Part shown: positions 25,434 through 34,304 of the stretch, piece after piece
Numbering within the stretch: the first letter of the stretch is position 1
How the letters are laid out: every line of letters begins with the position of its first letter
Source: Clostridia bacterium
Lineage (GTDB): Bacteria; Bacillota; Clostridia; Oscillospirales; CAG-272
Direction: 5' to 3'
NCBI GenBank assembly: GCA_017508195.1
Contig: JAFVZL010000044.1
Location: 1 to 64,000, forward strand
Length of the DNA stretch: 64,000 nt
The notes under the pieces: model-generated
Told to the model about the DNA's origin: nothing
The model's input: the letters and a program-made list of their open reading frames with translations, nothing else
Databases searched by the model: none
Program-made: the position numbers and the translations under genes

Positions 25434-28400
25434 GTGGAAAGTTTAACCGGGCAGCTTAAAGAGCTGCATATTCAGTATACAAAAGAGACGACCGAGAAGG
25501 GGCGTCACTACGATAAGCTTCTCGCCGATCTTAAGAAAAAGCTTAAGGACATCGAGGCAACAGACTACGATCTGCCGTATATAAAAAGGTATCAGGACTT
25601 TTATAACGAGCTTACTCCCTTTGTTGAAAAGATCAAGGCTATCGAGGCTAAGACTCACCATCTTGCGGGAAGGGATACTCTCGGCGGTTACATAGACGAG
25701 CATACAAGAAGCGATACCCGCGACACGGAGTTTTATTCCAATGATGGCAGGATCGAAAGTATATTTTTCGACCGCGTGCAGTATTGCGAACACACCCTCT
25801 CGCTTCTCGAGAAGGCAACGACGGTTGAGGAATGTCAGGGGGAGCTGAGAAATCTCGCTATTATCTATACTGAAATGAAATTTATTATAGATAACAGCAG
25901 AAAGATCCTTGCGGATAGCGATATTCCCGGTGCAAAGAAGCGCGAGGACGTCAAGTGTGCGAAGGAAGCTATCGAAAAGGCGACACTCGAGATGCAAAAG
26001 GCTCTTAAGTTCGAGAATCTCGAGTGCTACCCTGCCCTCACCCGGCTCGTCAAGCAGTATAAGGACAATTACAAGCGCGTGTCGCGCGATATCCTCGGCT
26101 CGGAGAGCGAGGCGTTCTACTTCGATACCGAGTACAGGTACCTTATCGGCTTCTATAAAGAGGATATTCCCGAAGGGGATCGCAAATTTGCAAGAGATGT
26201 GCTCGGTCTATCGGATGCCGAGCTTTCAAGCCAGCCCATCTACTTCGAGCCCGAGCGCTCGCACCATAATATTATTATAAATGCGAAGGCTGCCGAGTTT
26301 GAAAAGCCTCTGTACCAGACATTTATCCGTCAGCTCTATTTCTCATTGGCGCGCCGACTGCCCGCAAACGGACTTAAGTACTCGGCTATCGCCTGCAACA
26401 AGAGCACGAACGGTATGTTCGTCTCTCATCTCAACAACTTCATCGAGAGCCTGTCAGACAACGGCTTATATATCGAGGCGGGTGTTGTCGGTGACGGCGG
26501 AAAGTTCCAGAATGCCGTAAACGATCTGCGTGAAAAGAGTCTGCACTTCAAGACCTCGGACAACTCCGATATCTATGAGTTCAACCGTACGAGCTCGGTA
26601 GACAGAAAGCCTATGCACGTGACCTTCGTCGACAGCTACCCTATCGGTATGGATAACCACTCGGAGGGCATTGCATCGCTCGTTCAGCTCATAATCGAGG
26701 GTAAGAGAAGCGGTTATCTCACCGTGCTCAGCCAGGCTACCGATGCATTTGAGAATATGCACTCAGGCCCCATAAAGCCTCCTCCGAAATTTGAAAACGT
26801 CGGAAAGAAGTTCGACGCTATGGAGATATGCATCAGCGGTGATAAGGTAACCGTTGACGGAAAGCCCGCAGTGCTCGATATTGCAGCCCCGGGATTTAGC
26901 GATCGCGACTACGTTGCGTACTGGGGCAAGCTTAAGGAGTACTATAACAAGAAGGACGTATTCTATCTTGAAAAGCTCTTTGACGATATAGATACCAAGG
27001 ATGCTAGAGGCAAAAGGGATGAGGAATCGGTGCTTCTCACCGGTAAGATGTCTATACCGCTCGGCTACGTCGGCACCGATCTATACGAGGCTGAATACGA
27101 CCTTAACAAGGCGTGCCACGCCTTCATCCTCGGTGCATCGGGCTCTGGTAAGAGTAGCTTCTTACATACGTTTATTTTAGGAACTGCGTACAAGTATTCT
27201 CCAAAAGAGGTAGAGTTCTACCTTGCGGACTGGAAGCGCGCGGAGCTTGAGGTATACAAGTCCCACCCCCTGCCCCACGTCAAGTATTTACAGGATAACA
27301 GCTCTGTTTCAGAGTACGTATCGCTTCTTCAGATGCTTCTGAGGATATGCTCGCACCGTAATGCGTTGATCAGATCCAAGGGTCAGACCTCATTCCTCGG
27401 CTATAACAGAGTAGTTCCCGAGGAAGAGCGCATGCCGTTCATCTTCTTTATAGTTGACGAGTATCAGGTTATGATCGAGCAGAACAACGAGACCAACGCA
27501 TCCTCGAACAGCAAGAGAATGGCTAAGGCGTGGTTAGGCCTTATGGGAAGTATTCTGGGTATCGTAAGAAGTGCGGGAATAGGCGTCGTGCTCAGCTCAC
27601 AGTCGCTTGATAAGATCACCTTCGATTTTTCCAACGTTCAGAAGAGAATGCTTCTCGGTCTGAATCAGCAGCTGCTCGGTGAGCTCTGCTATAACAACGA
27701 CTCGAAGGCAAAATCCAGCGAAGCATTCAAGCAGGACGAGCAATATCTTTCGGTTGCACAGTCGGGTCACGTCGTGCTCGGCTTTGCGGGCAAGACCAAG
27801 ACCGACAGGTTCCGTTCAGCTTACACGGGTGACGGAGCTATACGCGAAAAGAGCATCGACCGCATATGCGACCGCTGGTTCGAGTATGGTATAGATATGA
27901 TACTCGGCGGCAGCAAGGAGAGCTTCCCCATTACCGAGCTCACCGAACCGCCTTATTCAAGCATGCTCGACGAGGTTAAGCGCAATTCGGCATTTGATGA
28001 CGACTTTGACGATTCTCCCGTCGACGATACCACCTATCCCGTATTCATAGGAGTAACCTCAAACGATACGACACCCGTACCCCTCCAGTTCAACGTCAAG
28101 GGCACGGGATATGCCGTATATACGCAATCGCCTGCCCGTATGAGAATGATCATACGCAGTGCAATGCTCTCATTCCTTTACAAGACCACGTCCTATACGC
28201 GCCGCTACGAGGCTAAACGAGAGTATTATTTCGGATCCGAGGACGACTATCTTCACGATATCGGCAGGGTCTGCCAGGCAGAGCCATTCCTCGAGCCTTA
28301 TATCGAAGGCTTCGATACCGAATACGAGGTCTATAAGAGCGTGTCGGCATTCATGGATATATACCGTATCTACGAGGAGCGCAAAAAGGCAAGATCGCAA

Positions 28401-29090
28401 AGGGGAGGATTCCCACCGATGCTACTCGTTCTGCGCGACCTCGCATGGATAACCGAAAACCTCGACGATACCTACGACAGATACCGCGAGGATGCCGAGG
28501 ATGCGAGAGAAAATGCAAGAGAATCCGACACGGGTCCCGATGAAAATGAGCTTTCTGCGATGATCGAGCGCATACGTGCTATGAATCCGGAGCTTTCCGA
28601 TACGAAGCTGCGGGCAATGGCTTTACGCAGAATGCCTATGGCGAAGCCAAAGCCAAAAACCGAGAGCAAAATCTACTCCAAGGACGATATCAGAGACGCA
28701 CTGAAGACTCTTTACAAAGAGGGCGCGAGGTTCCGGATATTCGTTATCGCGGCATCCACTCAGCAGACGGGCTTCAAGAGTCTGCGCGATATCTGCTTCA
28801 AGTCAAACGACGCGCCGCTTCTGAAGTACTCGGTCTTCGGAAGCCAGCTTGAAAACGACGGTAAGTTTATTGATTCGGTCAGCGGAGACGGTGACGTTAA
28901 CACCTGCTTCGTTTACCCTGCTCCCAAATCAAGACTCGAGGGCGAATCCGGTGACACCGACGGTGACGTAGGTGAGCTTACAAGACTTTACAGGTTCGGT
29001 AAGACAGACTACGATTATTGGGATGAGCTTGAGGAAAGATTATCCGGAAAAGAAAAAAACAAAAGCATTTTGGAGGATGACGATTTCTGA
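25434..29090 (+). CDS. FtsK/SpoIIIE (HerA-type) ATPase without membrane anchor
   Basis: This 1218-aa protein starts at GTG with AAGGTG 7 bp upstream. Residues 1-220 are mostly charged helices. The FtsK/SpoIIIE-type domain has Walker A GASGSGKSS (567-575) and Walker B FIFFIVDEYQ with Asp675-Glu676. A second, degenerate ATPase-like module follows (about 860-1180) with no Walker A lysine. A charged region near 1030-1080 separates its parts. No membrane helix is visible, unlike FtsK or the type VII secretion ATPase EssC. It probably powers translocation or remodelling by the cassette. It overlaps the next gene by one base (TGATG). Confidence 0.85.
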   Translation: MESLTGQLKELHIQYTKETTEKGRHYDKLLADLKKKLKDIEATDYDLPYIKRYQDFYNELTPFVEKIKAIEAKTHHLAGRDTLGGYIDEHTRSDTRDTEFYSNDGRIESIFFDRVQYCEHTLSLLEKATTVEECQGELRNLAIIYTEMKFIIDNSRKILADSDIPGAKKREDVKCAKEAIEKATLEMQKALKFENLECYPALTRLVKQYKDNYKRVSRDILGSESEAFYFDTEYRYLIGFYKEDIPEGDRKFARDVLGLSDAELSSQPIYFEPERSHHNIIINAKAAEFEKPLYQTFIRQLYFSLARRLPANGLKYSAIACNKSTNGMFVSHLNNFIESLSDNGLYIEAGVVGDGGKFQNAVNDLREKSLHFKTSDNSDIYEFNRTSSVDRKPMHVTFVDSYPIGMDNHSEGIASLVQLIIEGKRSGYLTVLSQATDAFENMHSGPIKPPPKFENVGKKFDAMEICISGDKVTVDGKPAVLDIAAPGFSDRDYVAYWGKLKEYYNKKDVFYLEKLFDDIDTKDARGKRDEESVLLTGKMSIPLGYVGTDLYEAEYDLNKACHAFILGASGSGKSSFLHTFILGTAYKYSPKEVEFYLADWKRAELEVYKSHPLPHVKYLQDNSSVSEYVSLLQMLLRICSHRNALIRSKGQTSFLGYNRVVPEEERMPFIFFIVDEYQVMIEQNNETNASSNSKRMAKAWLGLMGSILGIVRSAGIGVVLSSQSLDKITFDFSNVQKRMLLGLNQQLLGELCYNNDSKAKSSEAFKQDEQYLSVAQSGHVVLGFAGKTKTDRFRSAYTGDGAIREKSIDRICDRWFEYGIDMILGGSKESFPITELTEPPYSSMLDEVKRNSAFDDDFDDSPVDDTTYPVFIGVTSNDTTPVPLQFNVKGTGYAVYTQSPARMRMIIRSAMLSFLYKTTSYTRRYEAKREYYFGSEDDYLHDIGRVCQAEPFLEPYIEGFDTEYEVYKSVSAFMDIYRIYEERKKARSQRGGFPPMLLVLRDLAWITENLDDTYDRYREDAEDARENARESDTGPDENELSAMIERIRAMNPELSDTKLRAMALRRMPMAKPKPKTESKIYSKDDIRDALKTLYKEGARFRIFVIAASTQQTGFKSLRDICFKSNDAPLLKYSVFGSQLENDGKFIDSVSGDGDVNTCFVYPAPKSRLEGESGDTDGDVGELTRLYRFGKTDYDYWDELEERLSGKEKNKSILEDDDF

Positions 29091-29380
29091 TGAATAAGCA
29101 GAATAATAAGCAAATAATCGAAAAAATGCAATCTATTCTTGACATTCTGAGCAAAATGCTCGGTGATACACGCAGACTCCAGTCGGCTATGCAGACCCAA
29201 GAGGATATGATTCGTGGCGATAACATTATGAACGATACGATGGACCGTCTGACCGAGATTAACGCCATCGTCGAGAAGATGAAGCGGAACGCCGAGAGAG
29301 TTGCAGACAGTGTCAAGGAGGGCGCAGAGGAAGTGCGCCGCGTGCAGATCAACCGCTCTAACAACATAAGGAGGATTTAA
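29090..29380 (+). CDS. Small coiled-coil protein of the cassette
   Basis: This 96-aa protein is hydrophilic and almost entirely helical with heptad-like spacing. It resembles the small helical partners found beside WXG100 proteins, but I recognise no family. Its ATG overlaps the stop of the ATPase gene, and its binding site GGAGG lies inside the ATPase reading frame, so translation is coupled. It ends 2 bp before the WXG-like gene. Confidence 0.7.
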   Translation: MNKQNNKQIIEKMQSILDILSKMLGDTRRLQSAMQTQEDMIRGDNIMNDTMDRLTEINAIVEKMKRNAERVADSVKEGAEEVRRVQINRSNNIRRI

Positions 29381-29382
29381 GC

Positions 29383-29697
29383 ATGACATTCGAAGAAGAA
29401 ATATACTACGATGAAAAGGGTCTCGAAGCTCTTTATGCGGAATTCTCCGCAAAGCTTGCAACCTACATCTCGGATATGGAAGACAACATCTCCTCGCTGA
29501 ATGACGTTATAGGCGAGCTTGGCAGATACTGGGACAGCGAGGATTACCGTGCATTCAAGCGCGGTATGGGTCAGGGTATCACGTCTACCGAGAGTCAGAT
29601 CCAGCGCGCGATCGAGCTTAAGCACGAGATCGATCTTGCACGGGCGGAGACCGCCGCAGGTCTTGAAAAAATGCGTATAAGGTACGGCTTTGACTGA
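29383..29697 (+). CDS. WXG100-like protein
   Basis: This 104-aa protein is predicted to be two helices joined by a turn, the ESAT-6/WXG100 layout. The turn reads RYWDSEDYRAF with Trp50, so the W-x-G motif is WDS with Ser in place of Gly. The following EDYRAFK matches the WXG100 pattern of an aromatic residue after the turn. TAAGGAGGATTTAAGC gives a strong binding site. WXG100 proteins are usually type VII secretion substrates or partners of an FtsK-type ATPase, which fits the neighbours. The Ser substitution and lack of an obvious C-terminal YxxxD/E signal leave doubt. Confidence 0.65.
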   Translation: MTFEEEIYYDEKGLEALYAEFSAKLATYISDMEDNISSLNDVIGELGRYWDSEDYRAFKRGMGQGITSTESQIQRAIELKHEIDLARAETAAGLEKMRIRYGFD

Positions 29698-29699
29698 CC

Positions 29700-29924
29700 A
29701 TGGAAAAGCTCATATACATAAAGTCGCAGTGGAGCGATCATGTCGGTTCGTCACTCGTTAGTAAGGCTAACGACGCGGTGTACCGCATTAACAATGCCGC
29801 ATCCGATGCTATGGACGTAGTCAGGCGTGTCGAGGATACGAAGATATACGAAATAGAATTCAAGTCGAGAACACCCGAGCTTCAGGAGCTTAAGGCTCGC
29901 CTGGAGCGCGAGCTCGGTATATAA
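29700..29924 (+). CDS. Short helical protein of the cassette
   Basis: This 74-aa protein has two helical segments and no recognised motif. It starts 2 bp after the WXG-like stop and lacks a strong ribosome binding site, so translational coupling is likely. It ends 9 bp before the next gene. The size and position suggest a helical partner of the WXG-like protein, which is only an inference. Confidence 0.65.
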   Translation: MEKLIYIKSQWSDHVGSSLVSKANDAVYRINNAASDAMDVVRRVEDTKIYEIEFKSRTPELQELKARLERELGI

Positions 29925-29933
29925 GGAGGAGTA

Positions 29934-30932
29934 ATGGCTTACTCAGATAGGGTCGATATTTGCTTCTCTCTTTCAGCTATCACAAAATTCCTTTCGGATG
30001 CGGAGTATCTTTCTGATAACGCATCGGGACTATGCGCCGAGGTCGACGCTCTCGTTGTGGGTGCAATCAATTACGTTTCGGATACTTTAGCCTATATCAA
30101 AAGCTGTCTTGACATCAACTATACCGACGGTCAGAACGCTGCGGGTTTCCGCAGATGGCTCGAGGATGCGATATGGAAGACGGAAAAAGCGCTCGAGTCA
30201 CACGAGCAAAGATGCAACGATCTCGAAAAGCAGCTAAAGGCAGCAGAAAACGACCACGCACGCATACAATGGCATTCCAAGCCGGGAGATAAGGCTTCGC
30301 TCGAAGCCCTCGAAGAAGCATCGCGAGCAGTCAGAAATGCAAAGGACGCACTAAGCAACGCATATGCCGAGCGCGACAGCTGCAAGCGCAAGCTCGGATG
30401 CCTTAAGGAGGCACGGAACTCACTCTATTGGATAGAGGATAACATCCACAAGGATTATATAATGCTTACCGACAGGGAGAATGAGTATAACAGACTGCTT
30501 TGCGATCTTGACTCTGTATATAAAACATTCAATAAACAGTCCGAAATCGGTCAGTCACAGATAAACGAGTCGCTCGACTACTCAAAGGTTGCCCTCAGAT
30601 ATGCAAGGGGTGCGGTGCAACACATCGGGCAAATGATCGGTGTTGAGCCAAGTGACGATAACGAAACGAGGATAACAAGTATTGCCGCTATATATTCTGC
30701 CGGCGACAGAATGGACAGCCTTAACCGTATGGCAAGATCCAGCAACAAGTATCTCGGACGTACAAGTGCCGAGTACAACGAGCTCGTATTAGATAACGTC
30801 GTCGGTAATGCTGCCGAGCGTATAGAGGATCTTCTCGAATATATCTCGGCTGAGATCAAAGCGAATGAGAACAAAGCAGAAAACGCCAAGGATCTCGCAC
30901 ATCAGCTGCAACAGTATTATGACTCCGTTTAA
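29934..30932 (+). CDS. Long coiled-coil protein of the cassette
   Basis: This 332-aa protein is mostly helical, with a strong coiled coil at about 75-150 and further helices to the end. No membrane segment, signal peptide or enzymatic motif is visible. GGAGG lies 5 bp upstream of the ATG. Its N-terminal 100 residues could form a WXG/LXG-like helical bundle, but there is no clear motif. It is the last gene before the cassette terminator at 31017. Confidence 0.7.
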   Translation: MAYSDRVDICFSLSAITKFLSDAEYLSDNASGLCAEVDALVVGAINYVSDTLAYIKSCLDINYTDGQNAAGFRRWLEDAIWKTEKALESHEQRCNDLEKQLKAAENDHARIQWHSKPGDKASLEALEEASRAVRNAKDALSNAYAERDSCKRKLGCLKEARNSLYWIEDNIHKDYIMLTDRENEYNRLLCDLDSVYKTFNKQSEIGQSQINESLDYSKVALRYARGAVQHIGQMIGVEPSDDNETRITSIAAIYSAGDRMDSLNRMARSSNKYLGRTSAEYNELVLDNVVGNAAERIEDLLEYISAEIKANENKAENAKDLAHQLQQYYDSV

Positions 30933-31016
30933 TAAGCACTATAGATTAAGCTTTGCCCCCCCCTTATGTCACAGAAGCTCTTTTCCCGAGCTTCTCTAAT
31001 AGCACGTTGTAATATT

Positions 31017-31056
31017 AAAAGGATGCATCCCGAATTGGGATGCATCCTTTTCTTTT
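31017..31056 (+). terminator. Terminator of the Sel1/FtsK cassette
   Basis: AAAAGGATGCATCCC/GGGATGCATCCTTTT is a perfect 15-bp stem followed by CTTTTT. A smaller AGAAGCTC/GAGCTTCT hairpin lies upstream at 30973-30995. Confidence 0.92.
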
Positions 31057-31131
31057 TCGTGCTAAAAACTCATACCCAAAGATGTACCATTACGGTACAA
31101 ATCTTTGTTTTGTCATATTATGACGGGAAAT

Positions 31132-32916
31132 TTATGAAAATAGCGAGAGGTTCGCTATCCTTACTGCGCTATCCTTATACTTTTCAAGATGCGAGCTCTT
31201 GCCGACGGTGGAAAGCACCTCGAAGCACACGTATCTTGCCTCAACTCTCTTAAAATCAAGTATGCTTTCGCTGCCGAGCGCCTGTATTCTGCCCGAGCGC
31301 ACCTCTGTGTACTCTTCTCCACACGCGCTTACGAGTATTTTATACTCCGACACAAGCCCCGCGCTCTCCATAGAGGTGGTCCAATCGGGTCCCTTGTCCT
31401 TGCCTCTCAGTATTATGTGAGGGTAGTATCCGAGGGCGGATACGCTTCTCTTCTCTCCGAGATCTATTACTATCCTCGCCTCGGGTGCCTCTCCGTACCA
31501 GCTCTCCATAGGGTTACGGTCTATAAGCGCCGGGGCTTCCTTACCGTCGGCATAGCACACCGCCCTGCTGAGGTCTATCTCGTCGAGCTTTCTTTCGGCG
31601 TATTTATCATAAGCTCTGCTCGTAAATACGGGGGGTGACCATGTCTTTCTGCCCTCGGAGTCAATGAGCCTCAGATAGAAATACCTTGCGCTGTCGCTCC
31701 TTACGGTGAGCACAAAGGAGTCGCTATTGATATTCTCTATACATACGGGCTTTCCGTAGTCGAATATGACCTCGACGAGTATAGGTCTTGTGCTCTCGCA
31801 CTCGGTGAAGTAATCGATATCGACCTTGAAGGTGTAGGTGTCGGCGTCAGAGAGGTCGCATGGAGCGAGCATGCCGTTAACCGTGTATTTCAGCTTGATA
31901 TTTCCGCTCTCTGTCGCGTAAAAGCGGTTATTCACGAGAGCATCGACAAAGGCTTCGCGAGTTGGCTCGTTAGCCATTATCACGGTTTTTCCCGGCATCA
32001 GATCTATGCCCCAGTTCGAGCCGTGCGAGTCACTGCCGCAGGTGGTGCTGAGGCGGAAGCCTGCGTCAAGAGCCTGAGAATATGCGTATTCATGGAGCAG
32101 ATTTTCCTTTCTGTCGGCACCGTTGCCCATCTCCATACCGCGCATTATCTCAAGCATTCTCGGGGTGTTGTTCCTCATAAAGTTAAAGTTCCATATACCG
32201 TTGGTGCTGAAGCCCACGACGTGGGGATGAGCAAATATACCTATCGCACGGGGCGACGGTGCCATATCGCGCTCAAATTCAGAAAAAGAGCGCGAGTCGG
32301 AGTATCCCGCGGAATTGATCGTAACTATCTCGCCGGATAATCTATGTAAGACACCGAGTCTGTCTACCTCTGTATATGTGACCTCGGACTCAGCCCCCGC
32401 AAAAAGCACGGTTCCCGCACCCTCGTCTGCAAGCTCGAAGCCGCGGAAGAAATCGTGGTCATTGGTAACGCCCGCGTGGTCGGAGATCACACCGAAGTCA
32501 AGGTCGCGATCAGCAAATACCGCGGCAGTATAATCCTCTATCAGATCCTTTTTGTGCTCGGCGAAGCTATCGGGATTGTGGTCCATCGAGGTGTGGTGAT
32601 GCATATCACCGATATAGTAGTTTATCTCCTTTGAACCGTCGAAGCTCTTACGAGCTCTCGCGGTCGCCTCGAGAGTATATTTTTTGCCCTGATACTCGGC
32701 ACAAACGGTGGCACTCCCCTCTCTTACAAGAGTAACTAAAGCGCCGCACCTCTCTGTGTGCCTTCCGTCTCTCTCAAATGTGCGGATAAGTGCCGCATCT
32801 CCCGTGACACTCCATTTCACCTCGGTGTATCTGTCGATACCCTCACCGACGAGCGAGACAGGAAGCACGTCGCCTACGAACGAGCATATTTTTTCTTTAC
32901 TTAATCTGATTGACAT
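31132..32916 (-). CDS. PHP-domain metallohydrolase (CehA/McbA family)
   Basis: This 594-aa protein has PHP metal-binding motifs: DMHHHTSMDHN near residue 105-115, VISDHAGV, FAHPHVVGF and CGSDSHGSNWG. These match CehA/McbA-type hydrolases. The C-terminal 120 residues resemble an F5/8 type C (discoidin-like) carbohydrate-binding domain (ALIDRNPMESWYGEAPEARI). No signal peptide is visible. GGGAGGC precedes the ATG. PHP enzymes cleave phosphoesters or similar bonds, and the binding domain suggests a glycan-linked substrate. The exact reaction is unknown. Confidence 0.85.
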   Translation of the reverse strand: MSIRLSKEKICSFVGDVLPVSLVGEGIDRYTEVKWSVTGDAALIRTFERDGRHTERCGALVTLVREGSATVCAEYQGKKYTLEATARARKSFDGSKEINYYIGDMHHHTSMDHNPDSFAEHKKDLIEDYTAAVFADRDLDFGVISDHAGVTNDHDFFRGFELADEGAGTVLFAGAESEVTYTEVDRLGVLHRLSGEIVTINSAGYSDSRSFSEFERDMAPSPRAIGIFAHPHVVGFSTNGIWNFNFMRNNTPRMLEIMRGMEMGNGADRKENLLHEYAYSQALDAGFRLSTTCGSDSHGSNWGIDLMPGKTVIMANEPTREAFVDALVNNRFYATESGNIKLKYTVNGMLAPCDLSDADTYTFKVDIDYFTECESTRPILVEVIFDYGKPVCIENINSDSFVLTVRSDSARYFYLRLIDSEGRKTWSPPVFTSRAYDKYAERKLDEIDLSRAVCYADGKEAPALIDRNPMESWYGEAPEARIVIDLGEKRSVSALGYYPHIILRGKDKGPDWTTSMESAGLVSEYKILVSACGEEYTEVRSGRIQALGSESILDFKRVEARYVCFEVLSTVGKSSHLEKYKDSAVRIANLSLFS

Positions 32917-32960
32917 AATGCCTCCCGCGAAGAATAAAAAGGGTTATATGTAAATAATTG

Positions 32961-33365
32961 TTAACTGCAAAGATACATATCAATATCTATTTGCGTTCTT
33001 GTTTCATGACAGAAATCGATTACATCAAGCGAAGGTGCAAGGCACGGATTGATATCGTCAACATAGATCGTAGGCACTATCTCCAAATAGAAGGATGCGC
33101 CGAATTCTTCTCTTATTCGATTAAGCACCTCTGTCTTGTCCTTTAGCGCTTCGATCGATTTTCTCATCTGATTTTCTACGTTGACGTCATATTCCGTGCA
33201 TTTTCCGATTTCCCAGAGTGCAAAATCGTACTCTGTACCGTCGCGCCTCAGATCCCCGATTTTCAAACTTCTGTCGGGGATGAGCTCCAACATCTCTGAT
33301 ACGTCATCGGGGTTAAACGCCCCGACGATCTTAAAGGCTGTATAACAAGTATTCCGGGTATCCAT
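32961..33365 (-). CDS. DUF4279 domain-containing protein
   Basis: This 134-aa soluble protein matches the DUF4279 pattern: an N-terminal FKIVGAFNPDDVSEMLELIP, a Trp-containing segment (ALWEIGKCTEYDVNV), and a C-terminal FCHETRTQIDIDMY. The family is small, of unknown function, and often found near polymorphic toxin or immunity genes. No toxin is seen here. Confidence 0.8.
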   Translation of the reverse strand: MDTRNTCYTAFKIVGAFNPDDVSEMLELIPDRSLKIGDLRRDGTEYDFALWEIGKCTEYDVNVENQMRKSIEALKDKTEVLNRIREEFGASFYLEIVPTIYVDDINPCLAPSLDVIDFCHETRTQIDIDMYLCS

Positions 33366-33423
33366 AAACCCTCCGCAATATTCTCTTTATCGGTTAGATT
33401 ATATCACACCCTCGCAAATAAAT

Positions 33424-33489
33424 CAAGGCATAGCCTTGTATATCATCAATTCTGGAGGAATTGCATATCATCAATGCATAGCATTGTAT
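33424..33489. repeat. Micro-palindrome array A (TATCATC spacer)
   Basis: Three palindromes, CAAGGCATAGCCTTG, AATTCTGGAGGAATT and AATGCATAGCATT, are separated by G(T/C)ATATCATC. Arm sequences differ while the spacer is conserved. It lies just downstream of the XRE regulator terminator. Confidence 0.85.
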
Positions 33490-33540
33490 AAAAAAGGACA
33501 GCATAGGTGCCCGACCCGGCAGCAATTCTGTCCTTTTGTT
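33490..33540 (-). terminator. Terminator after the XRE regulator gene
   Basis: AAAAGGACAG/CTGTCCTTTT stem with an inner GGTGCC-type fold. On the minus strand it is followed by a T-run, 5 bp beyond the regulator stop. Confidence 0.75.
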
Positions 33541-33544
33541 TGTT

Positions 33545-33787
33545 TTACTTTATCAGCTCGTCAAGTGTGACCCCGAATACTTCCGCAAAGGCTCTCAGCT
33601 CAATGTCTGTAACAAATCTCTTTCCGCACTCTATCCTCTGTATCGCGTTTTTATCAACGTCTATGCCGATAAGCTGAAGCTTGTCTGCCAGCGCCCTTTG
33701 CGAAAGCTTTGTAGAATATCCAAGCCTTAAAGCACGGATATTCTCACCGCATATATTGTTTCTTCCTTCGTCTTTGTTCTTGAACAT
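33545..33787 (-). CDS. XRE-family transcriptional regulator
   Basis: This 80-aa protein is a single helix-turn-helix domain of the Cro/CI type (IRALRLGYSTKLSQRALADKL, then KNAIQRIECGKRFVTDIELRAFAEVFGV). GAGGTAG precedes the ATG. It is divergently oriented to the AbrB-like gene, and the 115-bp interval holds repeated TGACATT motifs that are likely its operators. Confidence 0.9.
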   Translation of the reverse strand: MFKNKDEGRNNICGENIRALRLGYSTKLSQRALADKLQLIGIDVDKNAIQRIECGKRFVTDIELRAFAEVFGVTLDELIK

Positions 33788-33802
33788 TATCTACCTCGCG
33801 TT

Positions 33803-33871
33803 TGACATTCAGTGATTGACATTTTAATTATATTGTGTTAAAACGATAGATATGACATTCACTAAATGTCA
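33803..33871. promoter_or_regulatory. Operator region between the XRE and AbrB genes
   Basis: TGACATT occurs at 33803, 33817 and 33853. The last is part of a perfect palindrome, TGACATT-CACTA-AATGTCA (33853-33871). TTGACA at 33816 with TTAAAA at 33838 may drive the plus strand. On the minus strand TATAAT lies at 33827-33832. Confidence 0.65.
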
Positions 33872-33902
33872 AGTAAATGTATCACTGGAGAAGTAATGCA
33901 AA

Positions 33903-34085
33903 ATGAAAGATAAAATTGGAATAATAAAAGAAATTGACCGTATAGGGAGGATAGTTATACCCAAGGAATATCGCGACAGATACGGTTTTCACGATACGAT
34001 TGAGATCGTAGCTACTGAATCGGGTGTATTAATACGCAACCCCGAGTACGTTTTAAAGAAAGTAGATGACTGTAACAACAAATAG
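33903..34085 (+). CDS. AbrB/SpoVT-family DNA-binding protein
   Basis: This 60-aa protein is a swapped-hairpin AbrB domain (KEIDRIGRIVIPKEYRDRYG, then DTIEIVATESGVLI). Such proteins act as transition-state regulators or as antitoxins. No toxin gene follows. The only good binding site, GGAG at 33887, is spaced for an earlier ATG at 33896 that encodes just MQNER and stops inside this gene. The gene may therefore be translated by re-initiation. Confidence 0.85.
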   Translation: MKDKIGIIKEIDRIGRIVIPKEYRDRYGFHDTIEIVATESGVLIRNPEYVLKKVDDCNNK

Positions 34086-34154
34086 TACTTTGCAATATTA
34101 TGTAATGGTTTTGAAGCCCATTAATTTATAGCCCCGAATAATTATTTGCGTCTA

Positions 34155-34183
34155 TTGACAACGCCCATGCTTTGTGCTATAAT
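34155..34183 (+). promoter_or_regulatory. Promoter for tRNA-Gln
   Basis: TTGACA (34155-34160), 17 bp, then TATAAT (34178-34183) with an extended TG motif. Confidence 0.9.
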
Positions 34184-34196
34184 ATCATAGTCGCAA

Positions 34197-34271
34197 AGGG
34201 GTATCGCCAAGCGGTAAGGCAAAGGACTTTGACTCCTTTATTCGTAAGTTCGAATCTTGCTACCCCTGCCA
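34197..34271 (+). tRNA. tRNA-Gln (TTG)
   Basis: The acceptor AGGGGTA pairs with TACCCCT. The anticodon loop CTTTGAC gives TTG, the T-arm is GTAAG-TTCGAAT-CTTGC, and CCA is encoded (34269-34271). Confidence 0.95.
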
Positions 34272-34272
34272 G

Positions 34273-34304
34273 AAAAGCACTCACTGTTTGTGGGTGCTTT
34301 TTGC
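34273..34304 (+). terminator. Terminator after tRNA-Gln
   Basis: AAAAGCACTCAC pairs with GTGGGTGCTTTT, followed by T. Confidence 0.82.

Noticed and set aside
22274-30932. Canonical type VII secretion system
   Set aside because: No EssA, EssB or EsaA-like membrane proteins, no ubiquitin-like YukD, and the ATPase has no membrane segments, so the standard label would be wrong.
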